Source: Albugo candida (lineage: Eukaryota; Oomycota; Peronosporomycetes; Albuginales). Taken from it: DNA of 64,000 nt. The notes beneath the pieces are model-generated. The model was not told where the DNA came from. It ran no database searches and saw only the letters and a list, made by a program, of their open reading frames with translations. A program made the translations under genes and the position numbers. Where the stretch lies: NCBI GenBank assembly GCA_040437565.1, contig JBDOQK010000006.1, positions 558,001 through 622,000 of the forward strand, in the 5' to 3' direction. Shown in pieces: positions 33,193-42,354 of this stretch. How positions within the stretch are numbered: the stretch's first letter is position 1; every line of letters begins with the position of its first letter.

Positions 33193-34184
33193 ATGTGTGT
33201 TCTCTGTGATAAACATATAAAGTACGATACTCGAGGTCTGGAAATGGCTACTTCTGAAATGCCGTCACATATCATAGACCATGTTTATGTTGGGTCTCGC
33301 CAACATGCACGAGGGTATGACATACTGAAACAACTTAAGATCACACATATACTCAATGTGAGTCAATACGAGAGCTGTGATCTTTCTTACAGCTTTTCTC
33401 TTCCAAAGTATAGGTAACTCCATCGCGAGATACAGATCCTATTTCCGGAGTCCCGAACTTTTTTGAGAAAAAGAAGCTGTTCATGTGAGTTTCTGTCAAC
33501 TAGGTGCACCGTGTTGAAATAGTGAACCTCTGTATGACTCAGATATCGCCGGTGCGCAATATTTGACAGCAAATCAGAGGATTTGGGTCCGATTATCGAA
33601 AGCTCCGTGGATTTCATCGAAACCGCGAAACATTACGGTAAAGTTCTTTGACTTTCTTGTCTGGTAGCATATTTACCGAAATTGTAGCAAACTATTGTGC
33701 TGGCTCATACAGGGCGGATACTTGTGCACTGCAACAAAGGCATCAGTCGTTCGGTATCGTTGGTGGTAGCTTACATTCTAAAGTATCACCATCTAAGTTA
33801 CGACGAAGCACTCGCTCTAGTGAAAAAGAAAAGACCAGTTGTAAGCTTTTATGGAACAATTTCTATTCGAATTCTGGTGATTCCAATTGTGTTTGATATG
33901 CGAAGTAGGCAAGTCCCAACACTACCTTTCTTCATCAATTGCAGGCATATGCGCGAAAGCAAAATTGTCAGAAGATACCAACTACATCAGAAGTGGAGAA
34001 AGACGAACAAAGCTCACTTATAGGACCTTCGATGCGATATGCAGTCGAAACATTGATAGGGCCAAAACTACCAAAAGATATGCGAAGTACAGAATCACGA
34101 GCATGCGAGACAAACCGTGTTGAATCTGCTGAATCCAATTCAAGTCAGGAGCCACGAATCCATAAGAAGCGTAAGGTAGACTAA
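33193..34184 (+). CDS. Dual-specificity phosphatase with C-terminal nuclear signal, five exons
   Basis: Join(33193..33357, 33414..33484, 33543..33637, 33713..33876, 33945..34184), 244 residues, phases consistent. The first exons give the DUSP start (IIDHVYVGSRQHARG, ITHILNV). The signature loop is HCNKGISRS, with nucleophile Cys and Arg in place, followed by SVSLVVAYILKYHHLSYDEAL. The general-acid loop region is around AIFDSKSEDLG. The last ~60 residues are polar and end HKKRKVD, closely resembling the SV40-type nuclear signal. So a nuclear phosphatase acting on Tyr/Thr-phosphorylated proteins such as MAP kinases is likely. The stretch after KKRPVV differs from the common VSPNxGF pattern, so the fourth donor (33877) is less certain. 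Confidence 0.8.
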
Positions 34185-34243
34185 TACTGAGAACTGTTGG
34201 CATTAGCTAAGAATGAAAGAGAATAGCTGATAGTATTACGAGT

Positions 34244-36979
34244 TCATGCAAGCATCATTGTATGTTCCTGATACGAGAAATCCTCAAAATGATGACCGTC
34301 ACCTTGTTTACCCTTGACTGGCGAATCCACAGCTAGCATACTCTGAAACATCTCTGGAACATTCGTGACGTCGTCTATACTTGAAACCTCTGGTACAAAT
34401 GGTGGTGTATACTCTTTTCGTAATACCTTTTCCCAGTCAAGTGGCTCAAAAAAAGCATGATCCATGATATCTTGACCTCCCCTTCGGCCAGATCCTAGTC
34501 GTTTAGATGGATCACGATTGAGCAATTTCAAGATTAGAGATCGAGCTGACGGCGAGACATACGATGGATAGACGATTTCTGCTTGCATTATATTCTTGAA
34601 CATTTGCCGTCGGTTCCGATCCACAAACGGTGTCTTTCCGGTCAACATTTCGAATAATAGTATTCCATAGCTCCACCAATCAACAACTTTTCCGTATGGA
34701 TGATGTCGTAACAGCTCTGGCGCCATGTATTCCGCGGTTCCACATATCGTTTTCATAGCCAAATCAGCTTGGGATGCTCGTATGTCTCCATTGATTGTCT
34801 GACCTTCTTTAGAGAGACCAAAATCAGTCAATGCGATGTTCCCCTGCTGGTCGATTAAAATGTTCTCCAGTTTCAAGTCCCTGTATGCGATTTGCTTTTC
34901 ATGCAGATGCATGAGAGCGAGCAGGAGTTGGGCCATATACATACGTGCACGTTCCTCGCTGAACCTTTTGCTTTTTCGCAAGTGATAAAACATGGAGCCA
35001 CCTGGATAATAATCCATGATGAGATATAACTTTTCCGAATTCTGAAATGCATAACGGAGACGAACAATAAATGGATGATCGATCTCTTTCAGTATATGTT
35101 GTTCTGCTCGAGTGTTTTCAATCTGCCCATTTTTTACAATGTGTGATTTGACTAAAATTTTCATGGCGAAGATGTCACCCCTACTTTTTCCTTCCTTCTT
35201 TTTCACTAGTAATACCTTGCCAAATGCACCACGACCAACAACCTTGAGGAGTTCAAAGTCTTCTATAGTCATCGGTTTTTTCTCCGCCTCTTTCGCCAAT
35301 TCACGTTGACGCATTACCGCTAGTCTCTCACTCATATTCTTCATTTCATCCGCATATTGATCGTGACGGTGTGCATACAGACTTCCTGCTAATCCTAGTG
35401 CCAGTGAGTCCGAGCTCATTCCTTGACTCCTGTAGCATGCTACTTTATTTTGCAACATCGTATTGAGATCACAGCACCCTAGACACACACGTTTCGCTTC
35501 ACTAAAACCAGGAAAGAAAAGTCGCTCCGAGCAGGAAGCACAAACAACGCGTAAGCACATCCGGCAGTAGCGCTTCCGATGTAGGACAAAGCTTTTTTGG
35601 CATAAGTAACAGCAATTATTGGAAGCATCGGTGGGGAGGGTACCCATGGAATCAAGTGATGCATTACCCAAACCTTGTCCTCCTGAGCTTGAGGGAGATG
35701 AATCGTTATATGCTGTGCGATTTTGTGATCGAATCAAGTTATCAGACCGTGCCACAAATGTGTCATGAATCCACTCCAAAGTTAATTCTACTTCCCCGTT
35801 TCCTCGTGATTGAGCATCCTTTCCATGTCGTAAGGCATACCATCTTCGATCCGCGCGATTTAGCCCAATCTCATTCATTTTGATACTTACATATCCCAAA
35901 TTTGTGCTACCAAGCGGAAACATTTTATCTTTGATAGAAATCGTAATAATCTCGTCAGCATTTCCAACTGGGAACGAAAAAGATTGGTTCCATTCCGGGT
36001 CCATGGTATATTTGTGGTTTCCGACAGTCTCTTTTTTCTGTCCTACACATTGCACGACTGCGAAAGGATTGTTGTACGGTTGCCCTGTAAGCCTGGCGCG
36101 ATTTACTGTAACCACAACTTTATTTGGTAACGTGGCACGTATGGCATCAATGGCCTCATTCATTCCTAATGTAACTGCTTGAAAGAAAACAAATGTAGAA
36201 GTCTGTACTGAGTGCAGCGTCCAGTCTCGATTGGAAATATCCCCCGACGAACGACCAACTGATAGTGAGGTACATCCTAACTGGCTCCGTGATGCAGCAA
36301 TTTCTGAAAATGTTGGTTCATCCGAAGCCTCAAAATTGACACTACGTGTGCTTAGAATTTTCCGCGTGTGTGCAGAATCTGTCGGCGAAATAGTGTGTGA
36401 GGATTCGACAAAAACAATTCCAGCAACTCGAGTCGAATCCCTCTTGGATAGATTATTTAGCAATGTCTTCAGTAGAGCCCCAGCGTTGTCGTACGCGACA
36501 AAGTTGATTTCTTTTGCTGCATTTGGCATGATGTATTGCTTCCATACATACATAACATGATCTTGAGGTGTACTGGCATGTAAGATTTTCGTTCGATGTC
36601 CATGCACTATCGCCGTGTTTGTACTTGGATTCATGATGACAACTGCAAATCCACTCTGTGTCGCAGTCTTGAGGTAAGGTATCATCGAGCTTTGAAAACC
36701 GTTTTTTGCATTGATGATTTTACTCCATATGCCTGGCTTTATTCCGGGACCTGCCTGCAAAAATATGCACAGTTTTGTGCAAGTTGCGTAATTATGCGAC
36801 ACGAAAATGTTGGCTTTTGCTTCCGCTCGAGAATTTGGAATGAATATCTCACGAAGTAGTAACTCGTTTTTCATTTTTGATTGTATTTGACCTATAAGAG
36901 ACTGAACAAGTTCCTCTAGTTCATCTTCATTACGACTAGAGAAAGCTCTGTTAGCATCGCTCGAAGTTGCGCCTCGCAT
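34244..36979 (-). CDS. Arb2-C2-FYVE-AGC protein kinase
   Basis: One exon, 911 residues. Residues about 35-265 resemble an Arb2/FAM172 alpha/beta-hydrolase-like fold (CIFLQAGPGIKPGIWSK, NFVAYDNAGALLKTLL). About 293-403 is a C2 domain (PFAVVQCVGQKKETV, DPEWNQSFSFPV). About 451-508 is a FYVE-type zinc finger (CYLCQKSFVLHRKRYCRMC, CASC, CLGCC), with a basic RKRYC in place of the usual RRHHC. A coiled helix leads to an AGC kinase at about 571-843: GRGAFGKV, FAMKIL, YRDLKLEN near 700, TDFGLS, GTAEYMAPE. The C-terminal extension ends with hydrophobic motif FEDFSYQ, the PDK1-docking/TORC2-site type. FYVE and C2 suggest recruitment to PI3P-bearing endosomes. It is divergent from CLUAP1. Confidence 0.9.
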   Translation of the reverse strand: MRGATSSDANRAFSSRNEDELEELVQSLIGQIQSKMKNELLLREIFIPNSRAEAKANIFVSHNYATCTKLCIFLQAGPGIKPGIWSKIINAKNGFQSSMIPYLKTATQSGFAVVIMNPSTNTAIVHGHRTKILHASTPQDHVMYVWKQYIMPNAAKEINFVAYDNAGALLKTLLNNLSKRDSTRVAGIVFVESSHTISPTDSAHTRKILSTRSVNFEASDEPTFSEIAASRSQLGCTSLSVGRSSGDISNRDWTLHSVQTSTFVFFQAVTLGMNEAIDAIRATLPNKVVVTVNRARLTGQPYNNPFAVVQCVGQKKETVGNHKYTMDPEWNQSFSFPVGNADEIITISIKDKMFPLGSTNLGYVSIKMNEIGLNRADRRWYALRHGKDAQSRGNGEVELTLEWIHDTFVARSDNLIRSQNRTAYNDSSPSSSGGQGLGNASLDSMGTLPTDASNNCCYLCQKSFVLHRKRYCRMCLRVVCASCSERLFFPGFSEAKRVCLGCCDLNTMLQNKVACYRSQGMSSDSLALGLAGSLYAHRHDQYADEMKNMSERLAVMRQRELAKEAEKKPMTIEDFELLKVVGRGAFGKVLLVKKKEGKSRGDIFAMKILVKSHIVKNGQIENTRAEQHILKEIDHPFIVRLRYAFQNSEKLYLIMDYYPGGSMFYHLRKSKRFSEERARMYMAQLLLALMHLHEKQIAYRDLKLENILIDQQGNIALTDFGLSKEGQTINGDIRASQADLAMKTICGTAEYMAPELLRHHPYGKVVDWWSYGILLFEMLTGKTPFVDRNRRQMFKNIMQAEIVYPSYVSPSARSLILKLLNRDPSKRLGSGRRGGQDIMDHAFFEPLDWEKVLRKEYTPPFVPEVSSIDDVTNVPEMFQSMLAVDSPVKGKQGDGHHFEDFSYQEHTMMLA

Positions 36980-37391
36980 CTGTATGAGTCACGTTGATCC
37001 TCGCGATGCAACTAGTCTTTTTAGTGAAGAGACGTTTCTAACATCTCAACAATGAGAGGATTATCAATAGACGAAATGCGTTTGATCGCATAAAATTACG
37101 TCTCTGGTAATCCAGGAAGACTGCTTTATCAGCCGTCAATACTAAAATGTATACTACTCAACAACGCTGACTCGTCAAATTGGTAATGCAGCGCCTGTAC
37201 TAGGTAGAAAAAAGTGCGGTAGAATGACATTATAGCGATCTCCTATCGACGTGCAAAAATGGGGACTTTTGCACGGACTAATATCCACGTCCTTCGAAAA
37301 CCGTCAGCGTTCTATTTTCACACTTGTTGAGATAAAGAGACGCGTAGAACATTCGGCAGACTTGTACATCCATAAAAATCTTTTGAATGAA
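36980..37391. promoter_or_regulatory. Divergent promoter region, kinase and CLUAP1
   Basis: About 410 bases lie between the two start codons facing apart. No recognisable element, repeat or further gene was seen. The frame upstream of 37392 is open back to 37251 but has no family support. Confidence 0.4.
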
Positions 37392-38926
37392 ATGTCGTAC
37401 CGGGAACTTCGGAACTTGGCTGAGATGATGAGATCACTAGGATATCCTCGACCGATATCAGTTGAAAACTTCAGAACGCCAAACTTCGAGCTCGTATCAG
37501 ATTTGCTTTACTGGATGGTAAAAAAATATGACCCCTCTTGTAACGTCACGGGCGAAATCGATACTGAAGAAGATCGAGTTGAATTTGTCACACAAGTAAC
37601 TTCTGAGGTCTTGTTCAAGGCTAGAATTCGACTTAATCCAAAAAAACTGTACGCAGCGGATGGATTTGCTGTAAAAGAGCTAATTCGATTGGCTGACACG
37701 CTGTATCGGGCTTCACGTATCTCTACTGTCACACCGCAAGGTGTGTACGATGATGAAGATGAGGTTTCGATAAAAAGTATCGTAGCTTCTCGTGTGAAAG
37801 ATCCCAAAGCAACTCGTCAACTATCTCATGATTTGATGCAAAGTGGAGTGAAGCTGTACGACCTCCTGGAAGCGGAACTAGACATTCGTACCTCCCGCCA
37901 ATCAGCACTTCGCTTCCTGGATGCTTTGGGAAACAATGGCGACAATTCAATCGAAGAAAGGCACCTTGAGAGAAGTGTGAAGGAGATTGTGAATGACACA
38001 CAAAAATCTGTCGAAATTACTGAACGTCAAGTTATTGAGCTAGAAGCAGAGGAAAAAGCATTGACTGCCAAGATAAAGAAGGCACAAGTCGACCTTGAAC
38101 GCAGTGAGAAGCGCTTGAGGAGTCTACAAAATGTACGACCCGCCTTCATGGACGAATATGAAAAGCTAGAGAAGGAACTAGAACGTCAATATGCAGTATG
38201 TTTGGACTTTACCACGGTGATAATGGGGCTCAACTTGTTTATTATGCTCAGATTTATTGTGAGCGATTTCGAAACCTGGACTATTTGCAACGGGAGTTGG
38301 ATCTACATAACGCTCGGGAATTGAAACGGTTGGCAGAGAATGATCGATCGCTGAAGAAGCTACAGAAAAAGTTCCGAGATGACGAGCTTGCCATCTTACG
38401 AGGAGAACAAGAAGACCCATTGGAAAATTCTTTTGCTAATAACAATAATGATGATGATATCGCTAGCACCAAGTCTGTTCGCGCGACCAAAACATCTGCC
38501 AAGTCAAAAGAGAATTTAAGTAATTCTCCAGCGTTATCAACAAAACCAAATCTCGATTCTCGTCAACATCAAGCTGGTCACGATACTCGAATGGGACAGG
38601 CTTTACAAGTAAGAAGTAGAATGAAAGGTCAAGCCAGGCATTCAAGACAACAAGAAAAAGAAAGCGACGAAGATGAAAGTGATTCCGGTGATGATAGCGT
38701 AAGCAGCGGAGATGATGATGATTTAAGCAGTGAGGGTACTGGAGTAGATGATCAACATGATGCACAGTCCGTCTCTACGATTTCGGACTCGGAAGAAGTG
38801 TCATTAGCAGACTCAATTAATTCCCTTGACAAAGATGACGAACTGGGATTCGATGAAGACCAGGATGACTCTGAGTCCGAGCACTCAGGTTCCAGGGTCG
38901 AGTACGATTCGGATCAGAACTTCTGA
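37392..38926 (+). CDS. CLUAP1: Clusterin-associated protein 1 / IFT38, two exons
   Basis: Join(37392..38195, 38252..38926), 492 residues. The start was chosen because CLUAP1 proteins begin MSxRxLRNxxEMMRxLGYPR, exactly as here (MSYRELRNLAEMMRSLGYPR), although the frame opens 47 codons earlier. The N-terminal calponin-like domain includes ISVENFRTPNFELVSDLLYW and KKLYAADGFAVKELI. The middle is a coiled coil (ERQVIELEAEEKALTAKI, EKLEKELERQYA). The last ~150 residues are a long acidic Asp/Ser/Glu tail. CLUAP1 is a subunit of the intraflagellar transport B complex and loads tubulin cargo in flagella. Its presence argues for a zoospore-forming organism. The intron is 56 bases. Confidence 0.92.
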
Positions 38927-39009
38927 ATATAGCAGTAGTATCATATTTTGTAACGTTTATCACATCATGCATAGTGTGGATTCCCAAGATATCAACAGAG
39001 AAGAGAGCA

Positions 39010-39830
39010 TGTTCTCATTCTCTTCTGTCTTCCGTATCATATCTGCTTCGAGTTTTATCTCTGATTCACTGAATGTGATACCAATATGTCGACATTGTCC
39101 TATATTTTCCTAAATCTTCATTTTTGATTGCTCAAAATACTCGGTCAGTCTCCGGGGAGGAAGATTGAGAGCACGTAGTCGTAGACCGTGGCATCCGACA
39201 AACAACATGCAGACTGCTCCATATTGTGCGTACATCATGAAACATACTCAAAGCATTCACTACTGCAAATCTGTCGTACTTAGCAGCTTTATGCAGTCCA
39301 GATGTTTCAATTGAGAGCATTCGCCGGTGCAAAATAGCACTCTCCTTCGCGAATCGCACTGCAAGTCCCGTAAGTCTCCATAGACACTCCTGGATTTTTA
39401 CCGATGGGCTGGATACATCATGAAGCAATTTGGCGAAAAGAGTTAAAATAAGAACTCCTTCATTTCCATAAAGAGCTATACGATCAAGACACTTTGACAG
39501 TAATTGAGGCACAATTTCCATCTAGTTTGGTGGATATCATAACCCATCCAAAAGCACCAAGATAAATGAGGGCGACAAGATGGGTCTGGCTGGGTATGTT
39601 AAAAAACACAGATGCCAATGGGCAAGGCTTGTCTAATTGACTTTGATACCGTATGGTAGTCTCGTCCTTGTCGAGGGAGATGCTAACCGTCTCTCGGCTC
39701 AACGAACACGTGAGCTCAGTCCAGTTACACAATATTAATGCACGCAAGCTGACCGTATCGAGAACACCTGTTGATATGATATGAACTTGGACCACAAAAA
39801 AAGTTACGGAGTTAGCTGCAGTTCTCAATT
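39010..39830 (-). pseudogene. Broken TFIIIC large-subunit copy, 5' part with upstream unit
   Basis: Minus-strand sequence from the start at 39521 down to about 39010 matches the first ~200 codons of the intact TFIIIC gene (22549-23155): KCLDRIALYGNEGVL, LHDVSSPSVKIQECLW, LSMFHDVRTIWSSLH. It has lost internal segments and frame. Upstream (39522-39830) lies a further open stretch (IISTGVLDTVSL, SISLDKDE) that is also found above the 58-kb copy, so the duplicated unit was larger than TFIIIC. It ends near the 3' end of CLUAP1. Confidence 0.75.
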
Positions 39831-39869
39831 CGGACTGACTCCTTTGATTATAAATCTTTTTTGTCGATG

Positions 39870-40132
39870 GTTGCCGGGAGCCAGATATAGACCTGAGACT
39901 GCTTCAAGAAAAATTCGGGCGTGTGCTTTTTTGGTACATAGATCCCGGGCAGGGCGCCATCTTGATTAGCGCAGGAGATATTTCACTCACGCCACTAAGA
40001 GTTAGCTATGTACTTCGGAAAGTAAGATGTATCTATGCGAAAAAAGTAATCAAAGAAATCTTTATGCCGCACGTGTTATGTGGAATGGGGCACTCCTGTT
40101 TGCGCAATTTCGCGGCCTCTATTCGAGAATGA
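39870..40132 (+). pseudogene. Fragment of unknown gene, paralogue of 21959-22186
   Basis: Plus-strand stretch with residues shared with the fragment at 22 kb (RLLQE, PGQGAILISAGDISL, RVSYVLRKVRCIYA). It is again divergent from a TFIIIC copy. The family is unknown. No full-length frame is visible. Confidence 0.45.
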
Positions 40133-40389
40133 CGAAGCTGTACAGATAATTGTTTTATATCGCTAATGAGGACACAATGTATTTTTATCTAATTGGACTA
40201 CATCTACACAAGCAGCTTTCATTTTGCGTAGTTGACCCATTACCCATTCGGTTCGTAATAACGCCTAACAACAAGAAGGAGGCTGTACTTTGCATCTTGG
40301 CCGCTGTTCATTTGTAGGTATTATACTATTCTGTAATTGTCGATATCGAGGTGTTCAACGTGAAGTAATAGTACTAGTAGCTGATCAAT

Positions 40390-40448
40390 CTTCGTAAATC
40401 CTCCCAGCATATCAGATACATATGATTAAAGTATCACCTGTAGTGGCT
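40390..40448 (-). mobile_element. Scrap of the copia-type LTR sequence
   Basis: The ~55 bases before the gap (including CATATCAGATACATATGA and GTATCACC) are, inverted, the same as part of the LTR-like region near 13690-13735. Fossil fragment; the remainder is lost in the gap. Confidence 0.6.
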
Positions 40449-40548
40449 NNNNNNNNNNNNNNNNNNNNNNNNNNNNNNNNNNNNNNNNNNNNNNNNNNNN
40501 NNNNNNNNNNNNNNNNNNNNNNNNNNNNNNNNNNNNNNNNNNNNNNNN
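40449..40548. other. Assembly gap (100 N)
   Basis: Gap between an LTR scrap on the left and TFIIIC-derived sequence on the right. No flanking duplication was seen. Confidence 0.99.
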
Positions 40549-41790
40549 ATAAGGTCGGTAATGGAGAGACAACACGATGTAATTCTCATACTTTGCCCGT
40601 CACGTTGCGAGGATGTATTTCTCACTTTAGAAGCATCAATTTGTTCTCACTTCACAGTTGGGGCACTAAACGATGCAGAGTGCTGCGAATTGTGCGATGT
40701 GAGCATTCCCGCGCTTGCCGGCCATCTTCCTTTTCAAGGCAATAGTGTTTGCTTTAAGTGAAAATAGAGCCACCATTTCTTCCTTCTTGATCCGTCCATT
40801 ATGGGGTATAACCGCTGTATACGGTCTCCTTCTACCGTGTGTACACCTTCGCTACTGATGGCGTTTTTCAAGGTCTTCATTCATCCCGCTGCTCGTACCA
40901 GCACTTTCTTTTGAGGAGGCAGTCAAATCATTGCTCTCTGTAGTCGTTGGGAAGTTGCCAGACCCCAGATGTCCTTGATATCCGTTCTCGACGCTTTGTT
41001 TTTGACTGTCGGATATTGTTCTGGTGTACATTTGGCTTTCTGAAAGTCATCTTTACAGACCTTTGAAGTTGTATCTCTTTCTCAATTCAATTCATCTGCA
41101 CCTAAGAGACCAAAGCATCGAAATCCATCGTTTTTTCCTGTCAGTTCTTGCCGTGCGACGAGTTGGTAGCGGGAAACGATTTCACTAAGAAATTTTTGAG
41201 GCAACTTGTTCCAGGTAAACATAAAAAATCGTTTCGGCTTTGCTGTATCCATCTCCGTGACTGAGTCTTGGTATCCATTGCATGTACCATGTACCTTCTC
41301 GCATGTCACAATGTACTTTGACACAATACAATGACTTGTTCTCTTTGTTTGAGTTACCACAATGCGGTAGAGCTGCCTGAAAACAAACCAAAGGATATTG
41401 AGATTGCTTTGTGCATTTTTTGTTCGGAGTACTTCCAGCTGACGTCTATTCAGACCTAAATCATATCCCAGTTCCACCGAGACAGCAGATTGATTTACTT
41501 GCTTTTGTGAATAATTAATCGTAGATTGGATAAACTTAGCTTTGTACGCATCATCTCACCAAAGGAAAATTCATCAGTTTTGTGGAGCATCTCAGGCTGA
41601 ATCATGCCTGCAAATCTGGGAAGGTGTAGGATATTAAGTTTTCGCTGAGCCGGTTTCTGAACAAGCCTTGTCCGATTCCTGACCAGAGGCTATGAAACCA
41701 ATGCATCAAATTCTTGATGCAGCTTCTTAAGATTCCACGCTGCGGGTTTTGCATCCTTATCATCTTTCGTAGGAGGGAAGAAAAAAGTTG
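40549..41790 (-). pseudogene. Broken TFIIIC large-subunit copy, middle part
   Basis: Minus-strand sequence matching the intact gene from about 23210 to 24590, including ELGYDLGLNRRQLEVLR, EKVHGTCNGYQDSVTEMDTA and SRYQLVARQEL. Many small deletions and frame changes are present. It lies beyond (higher coordinate than) the 5' part at 39.0-39.5 kb, so the two cannot be one collinear copy without rearrangement. Confidence 0.78.
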
Positions 41791-42354
41791 TCTTCATCCA
41801 GTGTTTCGTATATATAAACAAAACAAATTCACTTCAAACGGCAATACATTTTGCTTGGAAGTCTGCGTTGATATATTCTTTGTTCCTTCACGATCCATTG
41901 TATCGAGAGAATCTCGATGTGTATTTACCAGTGTACCATAAAACTAAATCAGGTATCAGCGATATCTCTTTCCGTCTTCTTGATCCAGCAAATAATCTTC
42001 CCATATCAAGTATGATTGTATACTGTTAATAAATAATGATCGCGGAAGAGCTGTCGTTAGTTGACCCCCCCTAATTGCTCTAACAGCGTTTGTTCTTGAG
42101 CCCATTATGTTGAGAAGAAGGATGTTCCGTAGTACTTTTCGATGCATACAAAAACCGTTATCGAGAAATGACAAATAGGTTTACATGTACAGGAGCCCGG
42201 CACTTGAGCGTTTCTCTCAAAGAATCCCTTTCACACAGACACATGTGAGAAGTCTAGTATTGAGGGGTGCCTTTATCTGCGTGTGGTGTGCACGGTTCAC
42301 CGATAACCGGTTGGCGTAATCATCCTCATCATTGAGGTAAAAAACGCAAAGACA
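41791..42354. other. Upstream region of the ABCF gene, nothing firm
   Basis: AT-rich with short unsupported frames. The left part may be the eroded end of the TFIIIC-derived block. Presumed promoter of the ABCF gene at its right end. Confidence 0.3.

Noticed and set aside
37251-37391. 47-residue N-terminal extension of CLUAP1
   Set aside because: The family starts at MSYRELRN; the extension has no conservation and begins in the probable promoter.
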